18,913 nucleotides of DNA from contig DASRBO010000185.1 in assembly GCA_035653595.1 (NCBI GenBank), forward strand, positions 1-18,913, given 5' to 3'. The notes beneath the pieces were generated by a model. That model worked only from the letters and a program-made list of their open reading frames with translations. It was not told the DNA's origin and ran no database searches. The DNA comes from DASRBO01 sp035653595 (GTDB taxonomy: Bacteria > Actinomycetota > Acidimicrobiia > Acidimicrobiales > JAJPHE01). The translations under genes and the position numbers were made by a program. Positions 7,056-13,639 of the stretch are shown here, one piece after another (positions within the stretch are counted from its first letter, which is position 1; each line of letters starts with the position of its first letter).

Positions 7056-8159
7056 TCAGCCCACCGCAAAGCGCTCGATGTCACCTCGGCGAAGGTCGAG
7101 CCCGAGGCCGGGCCGGGTCCGGTCGGGCACCAGCACCCCCCCTTCGGCCGGTTCGAGCACGCCGTCGAAGAAGAGGGACTCTATGCGCACGTGGTCGTGG
7201 AAGTACTCGAGGTGGCGCAGGTGCCACACAGCCGTGCAGGCGTGGGCGCTGATCTGGGGGGCGCAGTGGGCCGACAGGTCTATGTGGGCGGCGTCGCACA
7301 GAGCGGCGACCTTCAGGAAGCCGGTGAAGCCCCCGCACCTCGTGACGTCGGCCTGCAGGCAGTCCACCGCCCCCGCGGCCAGCATGGCGGCGAAGTACTC
7401 GGCGGTGTAGCCGTACTCGCCGGCGGCCACGTCGATTCCCGTCGGCGCCCCCCGCCTGACGGCGGCCAGGCCGGCCAGGTCGTCGGAGGAGACCGGCTCC
7501 TCGAACCAGCCGACGGCGAAGTCGGCGTACACGTTGGCCTCTGCCATGGCCTGGCGGGGGCTGAAGGCCCCATTGGCGTCCACGTAAAGGGCGGTGTCAT
7601 CGCCCACCGCCTTGCGGGCGGTGGCCAGCCGCTCGGGGTCCTCCGCCGGGCGGCGGCCGACCTTGATCTTCACCCGGGGGATGCCGGCCCCGACCCAGCC
7701 GGCCAGCTGGTCGTGCAACTGGGCAGGGCTGTAGGAGCAGAAGCCGCCGCTTCCGTAGATCGGGACCTCGGCCCGGCAGGCGTCGAGGGCCACCGCCGCC
7801 GGCACGTCGAGCAGGCGGGCCTTGAGGTCCCACAGCGCCACGTCCACTGCCGACAGGGCGGTGGCGCCAACGCCTACCCGGCCCACGTTGCGCAAGGCGT
7901 CGACCATCCTCGCCCATGCCGCCGCTACGTCGAGGGCGTCGTGGCCCTCCACCACCGGGGCCAGCTTCGACGCGACCAGCGAGACGGCCCCGGCGTCGGT
8001 GTAGCTGTAGCCGATGCCGGTCAGGCCGCCTGCTCTGGCCTCGACCACGACCACGGTGGTGGCGTCCCACTCGAGGGTGCCGTCGGACTCCGGCACCTCG
8101 GTTGGCACGGTGTAGGCCCGGGCCACCACTTCGGTGACCGGGATCGAGGTCCTGACCAT
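7056..8159 (-). CDS. Enolase-superfamily enzyme, mandelate racemase/muconate lactonizing type
   Basis: A 367-aa cytosolic enzyme expected to abstract the proton alpha to a carboxylate with Mg2+ help, as sugar-acid dehydratases, racemases and cycloisomerases do. An N-terminal capping domain (about 1-125) is followed by the barrel. The KxK pair is Lys164/Lys166. The metal ligands are Asp194 (YVDANGAF), Glu220 (WFEEP) and Glu248 (AAGEYGY). The general-base dyad is Asp271 (QADVTRCGG) and His298 (SAHCAPQ). This full set places it in the mandelate racemase subgroup rather than among muconate cycloisomerases with a second lysine. The ATG at 8159 has GGGAGGG (minus strand, 8165-8171) 5 nt upstream. 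An in-frame extension to about 8306 would be Gly/Pro repeat sequence and is not credible. Substrate cannot be named from sequence alone. Confidence 0.88.
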   Translation of the reverse strand: MVRTSIPVTEVVARAYTVPTEVPESDGTLEWDATTVVVVEARAGGLTGIGYSYTDAGAVSLVASKLAPVVEGHDALDVAAAWARMVDALRNVGRVGVGATALSAVDVALWDLKARLLDVPAAVALDACRAEVPIYGSGGFCSYSPAQLHDQLAGWVGAGIPRVKIKVGRRPAEDPERLATARKAVGDDTALYVDANGAFSPRQAMAEANVYADFAVGWFEEPVSSDDLAGLAAVRRGAPTGIDVAAGEYGYTAEYFAAMLAAGAVDCLQADVTRCGGFTGFLKVAALCDAAHIDLSAHCAPQISAHACTAVWHLRHLEYFHDHVRIESLFFDGVLEPAEGGVLVPDRTRPGLGLDLRRGDIERFAVG

Positions 8160-8272
8160 GGCCGCCCTCCCTGTCTCCGTCCTCGGTCCCCTACTGCCCG
8201 GTGTCCCTGCCGCCGGGACTTCCCGCAGCGCAGTCTCGTCGCGCCGTCCGCCGGGCCCGGCGGCCGACCACC

Positions 8273-8325
8273 CCACCAGCGGACCGCCCACCAGCGGACC
8301 GCCCATCAGCCGACCGCCCGCCAGC
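8273..8325. repeat. 15-bp tandem repeat, about 3.5 copies, in a divergent intergenic region
   Basis: Unit CCACCAGCGGACCGC occurs exactly at 8273-8287 and 8288-8302. It occurs with two changes at 8303-8317 (CCATCAGCCGACCGC) and as a partial copy at 8318-8325. It lies in the 255-bp gap (8160-8414) between the divergent enolase-like and SDR genes. Apart from this repeat and the enolase ribosome binding site I see no gene there. The period is a multiple of three, so it reads as Pro-Pro-Thr-Ser-Gly-like repeats in one frame, but no start or ribosome binding site goes with that. Confidence 0.8.
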
Positions 8326-8414
8326 TCTGTGCACCAGCCCTGTCCTACCCAGTTCCCGGCTCCCTGCTGCGACCGGCCCGTTTACCCGACGATCAGCCGG
8401 GTACCCCAGACGGC

Positions 8415-9422
8415 ATGGCGGTGGCAGTGGTGACGGGTGCGTCGGCGGGGGTCGGAAGGGCCACTGCGGTCGCCCTGGCTGAACGGGGGTTCGACGTTGC
8501 CCTGGTGAGCCGGGGCCGGACCGGCTTGGAGGCCGCGGCCAAGGAGGTCGAGGCCCGCGGCGGCCGGGCGCTGGTGGTGCCCGCCGACGTGTCGCACTGG
8601 GACCAGGTCGACGCTGCCGCCGGCACCGCCGAGGAGGAGCTGGGCCCGATCGCCGTGTGGGTGAACGACGCCATGACCACGGCGTTCGCCCCGTTCTCAG
8701 ACATCGCGCCGGACGAGTTTCGCCGGGCGGTGGAGGTGACCTTCCTCGGGCAGGTCTGGGGGACCCGGGCGGCGCTGGAGCGCATGAAGCCCCGTGACGC
8801 CGGCGCCATCGTCAACGTCGGCTCCGCCCTCGCCTTTCTTGGGATCCCGTTGCAGTCGGCCTACTGCTCGTCGAAGTTCGCCTGCCGCGGCTTCTTCGAG
8901 TCGGTGCGGGCCGAACTGATCCACGAAGGCAGCCGGGTCCGTCTGAGCATGGTTCACCTGCCGGCGGTGAACACTCCCCAGTTCGGCTGGTGCAAGAGCG
9001 TGTTCAACCGCCACCCCCAGCCGGTGCCGCCGATCTACCAGTCCGAGGTGTGCGCCAGGTTCATCGTCGACACCGCCCTCGACGGCCGGCGGAGCAAGAT
9101 CATCGGCTCGTGGAACAAGCTCCTCGTAGCGGCGTCGAAGGTCATGCCCGGCGTCGGCAACCAGTACGCCGCCATCGGGGCGTGGGACACCCAGCTCACC
9201 GAGCGCGACAGCGGGACCGACCGCCCGGTGAACCTGTTCGAACCCGTAGACGTCAACGACGACTACGGGGCGCACGGGATCTTCGACGACAAGGCCGGGG
9301 GCTTCCTGGACCCGTCGTTCCTGAAGTCGCTCCCGACCACGGCCGTCACCTTCGGAAAGGCCCTGGGCATGGCGGCCCGGGACCGCACAGAGGTGTACCG
9401 GGCCCGGCTGCGCCGGGCCTAG
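8415..9422 (+). CDS. SDR family oxidoreductase with C-terminal extension (SDR_c3 type)
   Basis: A 335-aa NAD(P)-dependent short-chain dehydrogenase. The nucleotide-binding motif is TGASAGVG (7-14), and VWVNDAM (81-87) replaces the usual NNAG. Catalytic residues are Ser137, Tyr150 and Lys154 (YCSSK). The segment LPAVNTPQF and the PVPPIYQSE stretch beyond the core mark the group often catalogued as SDR_c3. These are about 330 aa long with a roughly 100-residue C-terminal extension of unknown role. The ATG at 8415 starts right at the first beta strand. There is no clear Shine-Dalgarno; a TACCCC sequence 7 nt upstream is at best a weak -10. The physiological substrate is unknown. It is transcribed alone and ends 9 bp from the convergent thiamine-binding gene. 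Confidence 0.88.
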   Translation: MAVAVVTGASAGVGRATAVALAERGFDVALVSRGRTGLEAAAKEVEARGGRALVVPADVSHWDQVDAAAGTAEEELGPIAVWVNDAMTTAFAPFSDIAPDEFRRAVEVTFLGQVWGTRAALERMKPRDAGAIVNVGSALAFLGIPLQSAYCSSKFACRGFFESVRAELIHEGSRVRLSMVHLPAVNTPQFGWCKSVFNRHPQPVPPIYQSEVCARFIVDTALDGRRSKIIGSWNKLLVAASKVMPGVGNQYAAIGAWDTQLTERDSGTDRPVNLFEPVDVNDDYGAHGIFDDKAGGFLDPSFLKSLPTTAVTFGKALGMAARDRTEVYRARLRRA

Positions 9423-9431
9423 CCGTCGAAC

Positions 9432-9740
9432 TCAGACCGCAGCGCCGCCGTCGGCCAGGCGCCGCTCCAGCGAGGTGACCTTGGTGACCATGGCCCCGGT
9501 GGTGCCCGGCCGATAGTCGATCTTGATCACCGCGCTGGCCCGACCGGCACCGGCCGCCACCACCTCGACGCAGTTCCGGATGAGGTCCATCACCTCGTCC
9601 CACTCACCCTCCACGTTGGTGAACATGGCGTTGGTCTCGTTGGGCAGGCCGCTGGCCCGGACCAACCTGACGGCTTCGGCGACGGCGTCACCCACCGACC
9701 CGCCGGCGCCGATGGGAGTGACTGAGAAGGCAGCAAGCAC
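9432..9740 (-). CDS. MTH1187-family thiamine-binding protein
   Basis: A 102-aa ferredoxin-fold protein of the MTH1187/YkoF-like family, members of which bind thiamine or related pyrimidines. It begins with AAFSVTPIGAGGSVGDAV, then has ASGLPNETNAMFTNVEGEWDEV split across two strands, and ASAVIKIDYRPG. This is the full expected order for the family. The GTG at 9740 places the first strand at residue 2. A TACCGT box ends 6 nt before this GTG and there is no spaced Shine-Dalgarno, so the message may be leaderless. No thiamine genes and no TPP riboswitch are in the window, so the link to thiamine rests on the family alone. It could instead act as a small cytosolic ligand buffer or sensor. Confidence 0.85.
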   Translation of the reverse strand: MLAAFSVTPIGAGGSVGDAVAEAVRLVRASGLPNETNAMFTNVEGEWDEVMDLIRNCVEVVAAGAGRASAVIKIDYRPGTTGAMVTKVTSLERRLADGGAAV

Positions 9741-9746
9741 GCCCTC

Positions 9747-9752
9747 ACGGTA
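9747..9752 (-). promoter_or_regulatory. TANNNT -10 box for the thiamine-binding gene (leaderless geometry)
   Basis: TACCGT on the minus strand is separated by 6 nt (GAGGGC) from the GTG at 9740. That spacing puts the predicted transcription start at or next to the start codon, as in actinobacterial leaderless genes. Confidence 0.45.
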
Positions 9753-9774
9753 TCGGCCCCATGCCCGGCTCCGA

Positions 9775-9789
9775 CGGGTGGCGCACCCG
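9775..9789. repeat. 15-bp inverted repeat upstream of the thiamine-binding gene
   Basis: CGGGTG-GCG-CACCCG is a perfect 6-bp inverted repeat with a 3-nt centre, about 23 bp upstream of the TACCGT box and about 90 bp before the next + strand gene. It could be an operator or a hairpin; there is no U-tract. The rest of the 139-bp gap (9741-9879) shows nothing else clear. Confidence 0.4.
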
Positions 9790-9879
9790 CCGCAAACCCC
9801 TGCATCGTGCTGCGCCGCTCTGCGGTCGCGCCACGCCTGGTTGGGTTAGGAGAATGGTGGTTCGGGAGATCAATCCCGT

Positions 9880-10590
9880 GTGAGCCTCACGACCGATCCC
9901 GTCACCACCCAGTTGGCACCGGTTGGCACGGTCCGGCCGGAGCCGCCCCTGGACGGCGAGCCCACCGTGCCGGTTCCGGCAGTAACTCGCCACGAGGATC
10001 CGCGCACCGGGCGCATGGAGCCGCTCCGCCCGGCGACCGGCCCTGCCGGGCCGGACCACATGGATCGGTCAGCGCCGGAGTGCCCGACCTGTCGCGCCCG
10101 CGCTCTCGACCGGGCACCCGCACCGACCACGCCCGCCCGCTCCACTCGCTCCGGACGGGGCCTGCGCACCGCCGTGGTGGCGGCGGCGACCGCCGTCGTC
10201 GTGACCGGAGGCGGAGTGCTGGCTGCCCAGGCGGGGGTCCTGCACCGTGCGGTCGCGAGCGGAACCAACCAGGCGACAGCGCCGGCCCCGGGCCTGTTGT
10301 TGGCCACTGGGCAGCAGTGGGGCTCGGCCAGCTACCGCGTGCCGGGGCCCGGCTTCGCCGTGAGCGTCACCGACAGCAGCCGTCCCTGCTGGCTCAGCAT
10401 CGACGCCGACGGGAAGACGGTCTACGCCGGGGTCCTGAACCCGGGCAGCTCCGCCCGGGCCACGGCCCGCCAGAGCATCACCGTGCAACTGGGAGCTGGC
10501 GGCGCTTCGGTCGTTGTGAGCCACTCCGGACGGAGCCAGATCCTCCAGCCCGCCAGCGCCCCTTACCGCCTGAGCCTCACCACCGAGTAG
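9880..10590 (+). CDS. Membrane-anchored protein with RodZ-like C-terminal (DUF4115-type) domain
   Basis: A 236-aa protein with three parts. Residues 1-95 are a polar, Pro-rich, probably disordered segment containing a lone CPTC pair (68-71) and ending in a basic stretch (ARSTRSGRGLR). Residues about 96-118 form one hydrophobic helix. After an Ala/Gly linker, residues about 158-235 resemble the all-beta DUF4115 domain found at the C-terminus of RodZ: RPCWLSIDADGKTVYAGVL, then NPGSSARATARQSITVQLG and VVVSHSGRS. The basic-inside, hydrophobic order predicts an N-in topology with the beta domain outside. The helix-turn-helix of true RodZ is absent. The GTG start has GGGAG at 9864-9868, 11 nt upstream; the exact start is uncertain. 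A link to cell-wall or envelope shape is inference from the domain only. It is convergent with the next gene, 7 bp apart. Confidence 0.65.
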   Translation: MSLTTDPVTTQLAPVGTVRPEPPLDGEPTVPVPAVTRHEDPRTGRMEPLRPATGPAGPDHMDRSAPECPTCRARALDRAPAPTTPARSTRSGRGLRTAVVAAATAVVVTGGGVLAAQAGVLHRAVASGTNQATAPAPGLLLATGQQWGSASYRVPGPGFAVSVTDSSRPCWLSIDADGKTVYAGVLNPGSSARATARQSITVQLGAGGASVVVSHSGRSQILQPASAPYRLSLTTE

Positions 10591-10597
10591 CGGCGAC

Positions 10598-11296
10598 CTA
10601 GCTGGCCTCGTCGCGCCGGTCGCGACTCAGCCGGTACAACAGGGCCCGCTCCTCGGAGTCCAGCCGCGATGACGCCCCCCCGGTGGGCCGACGCTGGTTG
10701 CCCAAGCGCTCGGTGAGAAGGCTCAGGTTGTGCGATGCCGCGTCCAGCTGGCGCCGCAGCTCGTCGCGCTCGGACGCGACCGCGTCGCGATCGGCGCGGG
10801 TGCGGGCCAGCTGGCGCTCGAGCTCGGTCACCCGGGAGCCGAGCTGGTCCAGCTTGCGGCGGAGGATGGGACGATCTCCGCTCTCGCGCGCCGGAGGCTC
10901 GGACAGCACCCGGCTGACCCGGGCCAGCAGCGCTCCGGCCAACTCGTCGTAGTCGAACTCGGACGGCGCTGCCGGTGCGGACGGTGCGGACGCTGCGGAC
11001 GGGACAGCCTGCTCCTCGCCTCGCCCATCGCCGTCACCGGCGCTGAATACATCCTCGGACTCAAAGCCGGACACGTCGGCCGCCTCGATCCGATAAGTGC
11101 GCTTTCCGCGAACTTCGCGGCGGATCTGACCGGCGCGCTCCATGGCCGAAACCAGCTGAATGAAGGCCAGCGATGAGCCGTCGTAGTCGACCGCGTCCTT
11201 GAGGACAGCTGTGGCCCGTCCGCCGTCATCGACGATCGCACCGTTGGTGGAGAGGTGAGCAATTATGCGACTACGGGCGGTCAGATCCTTCGACAC
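10598..11296 (-). CDS. Unrecognised winged-helix plus coiled-coil protein
   Basis: I do not recognise this 232-aa protein. Residues about 5-72 look like a winged helix: SRIIAHLS, then SLAFIQLVSAMERAGQIRR as a candidate recognition region, and a basic wing (EVRGKRTYRI). Residues 73-115 are an acidic and Ala/Ser/Pro linker with simple repeats. A short helix (116-133) precedes a strongly charged heptad-like stretch (145-200, KLDQLGSRVTELERQLARTR and on) that should form a coiled coil. A short Arg-rich C-terminus follows. The architecture suggests a DNA-binding dimer or oligomer. The start is uncertain: GTG at 11296 gives MSKDLTARSR and has weak purine-rich GGAAG upstream; a TTG at 11332 would add 12 residues. 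The upstream 256 bp (11297-11552) is visibly less GC-rich than the genes. Confidence 0.6.
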   Translation of the reverse strand: MSKDLTARSRIIAHLSTNGAIVDDGGRATAVLKDAVDYDGSSLAFIQLVSAMERAGQIRREVRGKRTYRIEAADVSGFESEDVFSAGDGDGRGEEQAVPSAASAPSAPAAPSEFDYDELAGALLARVSRVLSEPPARESGDRPILRRKLDQLGSRVTELERQLARTRADRDAVASERDELRRQLDAASHNLSLLTERLGNQRRPTGGASSRLDSEERALLYRLSRDRRDEAS

Positions 11297-11360
11297 GAGA
11301 GTACCTACTTCCGGGTAGCGACACTCGGACAATGGGGGGGTGTAAAGAGACGATTCCCTG

Positions 11361-11378
11361 CCTGGCCAGCATGCCAGG
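11361..11378. repeat. 18-bp inverted repeat in the divergent intergenic region
   Basis: CCTGGC-CAGCAT-GCCAGG has perfect 6-bp arms and lies between the divergent winged-helix gene (start 11296) and the SDR gene (start 11553). It could be an operator, for instance for the winged-helix protein itself. The rest of 11297-11552 shows only a promoter candidate and a ribosome binding site. Confidence 0.4.
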
Positions 11379-11470
11379 ACTCTGGAAATTCAATCCTTAG
11401 CGCAGGCGACGTGATGATGCCAACTCACAATGTAGTCCAGCTGATATGGCCGCAGCACGGTAGGAGCAAT

Positions 11471-11498
11471 TTGCTGTCTGTCAGCAGGTCGCTATCGT
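11471..11498 (+). promoter_or_regulatory. Candidate housekeeping-type promoter for the SDR gene
   Basis: TTGCTG (11471-11476) and TATCGT (11493-11498) are separated by 16 bp and resemble -35 and -10 boxes. Transcription would start near 11505, leaving a leader of about 48 nt that contains AAGGAG at 11540-11545. Confidence 0.4.
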
Positions 11499-11552
11499 CG
11501 CGTCACTGGGTCGGCGTCGGCCAGGAAGCCGGCTGCCAGAAGGAGCCGCTGG

Positions 11553-12266
11553 ATGGAGCTGGGCCTGCGCGGACGGGTGGCGCTGGTGACAGCGTCGTCA
11601 AGGGGGCTGGGATTCTCCTCCGCCAAGGCGCTGGCGGAGGAAGGTGCCAACGTGGTCATAACCTCACGCGACCAGAGCGCCCTCGAGCGCGCCCGGGCCG
11701 ACCTGCCCGGCCCGGTGCACGCCATTGCGGCCGACATGTCCGATCAGGACACCCCACGACTAGTGGTGGAGCAGACGGTCGAACGTTTCGGTGCACTGCA
11801 CGTCGTGGTAGCCAACAACGGCGGGCCGCCGCCGGGGCGCGCTCTGGAGCTGTCGGACGAGTCGATACATCACGCCGTCGACGCCAACCTGTTGTCGGCC
11901 GTGCGGCTGGTGAGGGAGGCCCGACCTCATCTGAGGACGGCAGGATGGGGACGGATCTGCTGTATCACCTCCTACAGCATCAAGCAGCCCATTCCCACCC
12001 TGGCCCTGTCAAACGTCGCCCGCACCGGCTTGTGGGCCTGGGTCAAGACGGCGTCACCTGAGCTCTTCGCCGAAGGAATCACCCTCAACCTCGCCTGCCC
12101 CGGGCCCCACGCCACCGACCGGATGCGTCAGCTCGGCGGTGGCGGCCCCATGGGCGACCCCGACCGGTTCGGCCGTATCGTCGCCTTCCTCTGTTCGGAT
12201 GCCGCCGCCTTCATGACCGGGGCGGCGGTCAACGTCGACGGGGGACTGACCCAGGGCCTGCTGTGA
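11553..12266 (+). CDS. SDR-fold protein lacking the canonical Tyr-x3-Lys pair
   Basis: A 237-aa protein with a clear short-chain dehydrogenase fold: glycine-rich TASSRGLG (13-20), SRD after the second strand, ANNGG (87-91), and the C-terminal NVDGG. At the active site, where Y-x3-K is expected, it reads Ser153-NVA-Arg157, judged by aligning the following GLWAWVKTASPEL helix and NLACPG strand. Ser140 of TSYS keeps the Ser position. A group of BKR-like SDRs with the same substitution (SNVAR) is known, so this is a family trait, not a mutation. Activity and cofactor use are therefore uncertain. AAGGAG (11540-11545) lies 7 nt before the ATG, the clearest ribosome binding site in this part. The stop lies 3 bp from that of the convergent dehydrogenase gene. 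Confidence 0.85.
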   Translation: MELGLRGRVALVTASSRGLGFSSAKALAEEGANVVITSRDQSALERARADLPGPVHAIAADMSDQDTPRLVVEQTVERFGALHVVVANNGGPPPGRALELSDESIHHAVDANLLSAVRLVREARPHLRTAGWGRICCITSYSIKQPIPTLALSNVARTGLWAWVKTASPELFAEGITLNLACPGPHATDRMRQLGGGGPMGDPDRFGRIVAFLCSDAAAFMTGAAVNVDGGLTQGLL

Positions 12267-12269
12267 CCG

Positions 12270-13262
12270 TCATGACTGCTCGACGAGGATGAGAGCGGTC
12301 ACGTCGTTGACTAGGTCCTCGCCCACGCGGTAGCGGGCCAGGTTGGCGGCGAACAGCTCGGCCTGGCGGAGGTAGCGGCCGGTGCCTCCGGCGGCGTTGT
12401 GGGCCGTGACGGTGACCCGTGGGTGGTCCCAGAACGGGTGATCGGGCGGCAGCGGCTCCCGCTGGAACACGTCGAGCACGGCCGCCTCCGGCCTTCCCCA
12501 CTCGAGCGCTGCCAGCAGCGCGGCCTCGTCCACCAGGGCGCCGCGGGCGACATTGACCAGGACCGAGCGCTCCTTCATGGAGGCGAGGAAGCCGGCGTCG
12601 ACCAACCCGGTGGTAGCGGCGGTGGCAGGAAGGGCCAGCACGACCACATCGGCCGAGCCGAGGACGCCCCTCAGCTCCGGCGGCGCGACCGTTCGGTGGG
12701 TCGGGTCGCCATCACCGGGGTGGCGGCGGCAGCCTATGACCGTGGCGCCGAAAGCGGACGCCCGCCGGGCGACCCCGCCGCCGATGGACCCCAGGCCGAT
12801 CACCAGCCAGGTCGTGCCGTAGACCTCGCGGTAGTCATGGGTCTCCCACCGGTGCTCGGCCTGGGCCCGCCGCCAGGCACGGGCGTCCTGGAAGTGGTCC
12901 AACACCGAGCGGATTACGAACTCGGCGATAGGTATGCCGTTGACGTGGGCGTTCGTCACCCGCACTCCTCTGCCGGCCAGCTCGCCAAAGACGCGGTCGT
13001 CGAAGCCGGCCGCCGGCGACTGGAACCAGCGCAGGGTCGGCGCGCGTCTCAGCAGACCGAAGAACGGTCGCAGTGGGGCGCCCCGGTGGTAGAGGTCGGA
13101 GGTCCCCCAGGCAACCTCGACATCGGCGGAGTCGAGCGCGATCTGCTCCCCCCCGCCGCCGGAGAGGCCGCCGTCTTCCTCCACGATCACCGCCTGGTCG
13201 GTCACCTCGGCCACCTCGGGCCAGAAACGGTCGTAGGCCGGCCGGGTGAGGAGGATCCGCAC
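12270..13262 (-). CDS. D-isomer-specific 2-hydroxyacid dehydrogenase
   Basis: A 330-aa NAD(P)-dependent enzyme interconverting a 2-hydroxyacid and a 2-ketoacid. It shows the split substrate domain (1 to about 110 and the last roughly 30 residues) around a Rossmann domain. The nucleotide motif is VIGLGSIGGG (Gly156, Gly158, Gly161). The catalytic triad is Arg240 (NVARGALVD), Glu269 (FQREPLP) and His288 (TAHNAAG). GRPEAAVLDVFQREPLP is typical of the family. The cofactor strand ends in CRR (178-180), which would suit NADP+, but this is inference. Start: GTG at 13262 with a TACGGT box ending 6 nt upstream and no Shine-Dalgarno, so probably leaderless. Specificity (glyoxylate, hydroxypyruvate or another ketoacid) cannot be set from sequence. 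Confidence 0.9.
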   Translation of the reverse strand: MRILLTRPAYDRFWPEVAEVTDQAVIVEEDGGLSGGGGEQIALDSADVEVAWGTSDLYHRGAPLRPFFGLLRRAPTLRWFQSPAAGFDDRVFGELAGRGVRVTNAHVNGIPIAEFVIRSVLDHFQDARAWRRAQAEHRWETHDYREVYGTTWLVIGLGSIGGGVARRASAFGATVIGCRRHPGDGDPTHRTVAPPELRGVLGSADVVVLALPATAATTGLVDAGFLASMKERSVLVNVARGALVDEAALLAALEWGRPEAAVLDVFQREPLPPDHPFWDHPRVTVTAHNAAGGTGRYLRQAELFAANLARYRVGEDLVNDVTALILVEQS

Positions 13263-13268
13263 CAGCGG

Positions 13269-13274
13269 ACCGTA
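13269..13274 (-). promoter_or_regulatory. TANNNT -10 box for the 2-hydroxyacid dehydrogenase
   Basis: TACGGT on the minus strand is followed by 6 nt (CCGCTG) and then the GTG at 13262. No Shine-Dalgarno is present, which supports leaderless initiation. Confidence 0.45.
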
Positions 13275-13334
13275 GCCACCGGGCGGTTACCGGGGCCACC
13301 GGCAGGTCCGGATAGCCGGGGCCGGGGGCGGCGG

Positions 13335-13340
13335 TAGCGT
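13335..13340 (+). promoter_or_regulatory. TANNNT -10 box for the RAM-domain gene
   Basis: TAGCGT followed by 7 nt and the ATG at 13348. The box overlaps the alternative GTG at 13339, which argues for the ATG as the true start. Confidence 0.45.
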
Positions 13341-13347
13341 GAGGGCG

Positions 13348-13632
13348 ATGCTGCACGCTTTCGTACTGATCGAGGCGGAGCCGGCCCGCATAGCAGCACT
13401 GGCCGAGGAGCTGGCCGGCACCGAGGGTGTCGCCGAGGTCTACTCGGTCGCGGGCGAGTCAGCCGACATCGTGGCCGTCGTTCGGGTCCGCCACCACGAG
13501 GGGCTGGCCGAGGTGGTGACCAAGCGCATCGCCACCTCAGGGGGCATCAGGGCCACCCGTACCATGATCGCCTTCGAGGCCCACAGCCGCCACGACCTCG
13601 AGGCCATGTGGGACCTCGGCGCGGGACGCTGA
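13348..13632 (+). CDS. Stand-alone Lrp/AsnC effector-binding (RAM) domain protein
   Basis: A 94-aa single-domain protein matching the ligand-binding and oligomerisation half of Lrp/AsnC regulators. It opens with HAFVLIEAEPARIAALAEEL, then has GVAEVYSVAGESADIVAVVR, where the G-x-x-D turn lies in the family's amino-acid-binding region, and ends RATRTMIAFEAHS. There is no helix-turn-helix. Such single-domain forms may bind small molecules or pair with full-length Lrp proteins. The ATG at 13348 is preferred over GTG at 13339 because a TAGCGT box sits 7 nt upstream of the ATG. Only 19 bp separate its stop from the molybdoenzyme gene, yet that gene has its own TACAGT box, so co-transcription is possible but not required. 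A regulatory link to its neighbours is inference. Confidence 0.82.
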   Translation: MLHAFVLIEAEPARIAALAEELAGTEGVAEVYSVAGESADIVAVVRVRHHEGLAEVVTKRIATSGGIRATRTMIAFEAHSRHDLEAMWDLGAGR

Positions 13633-13639
13633 GCCCTCC

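Noticed and set aside
8160..8306. An N-terminal extension of the enolase-like protein up to 8306
   Set aside because: It only translates the 15-bp repeat and Gly/Arg-rich sequence. The ATG at 8159 has a good ribosome binding site and matches family length.
8455..8475. GCCACTG, similar to the B12-box of cobalamin riboswitches
   Set aside because: It is inside the SDR coding region, with no surrounding riboswitch helices, and is far from and downstream of the cobalamin operon.
9715..9735. CTGAGA near the thiamine-binding gene, suggesting a TPP riboswitch
   Set aside because: It lies inside the coding sequence on the opposite strand, and the other conserved TPP riboswitch blocks are absent.
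9854..9883. A 9-codon ORF (ATG 9854 to TGA 9881) just before the RodZ-like gene, overlapping its GTG
   Set aside because: The purine stretch is too close to this ATG to be a normal ribosome binding site, and the peptide has no leader-peptide codon pattern.
11255..12061. A 268-codon plus-strand frame overlapping the winged-helix gene start and the SDR
   Set aside because: It crosses a promoter region and reads the SDR in the wrong frame; the composition is nonsense-like.
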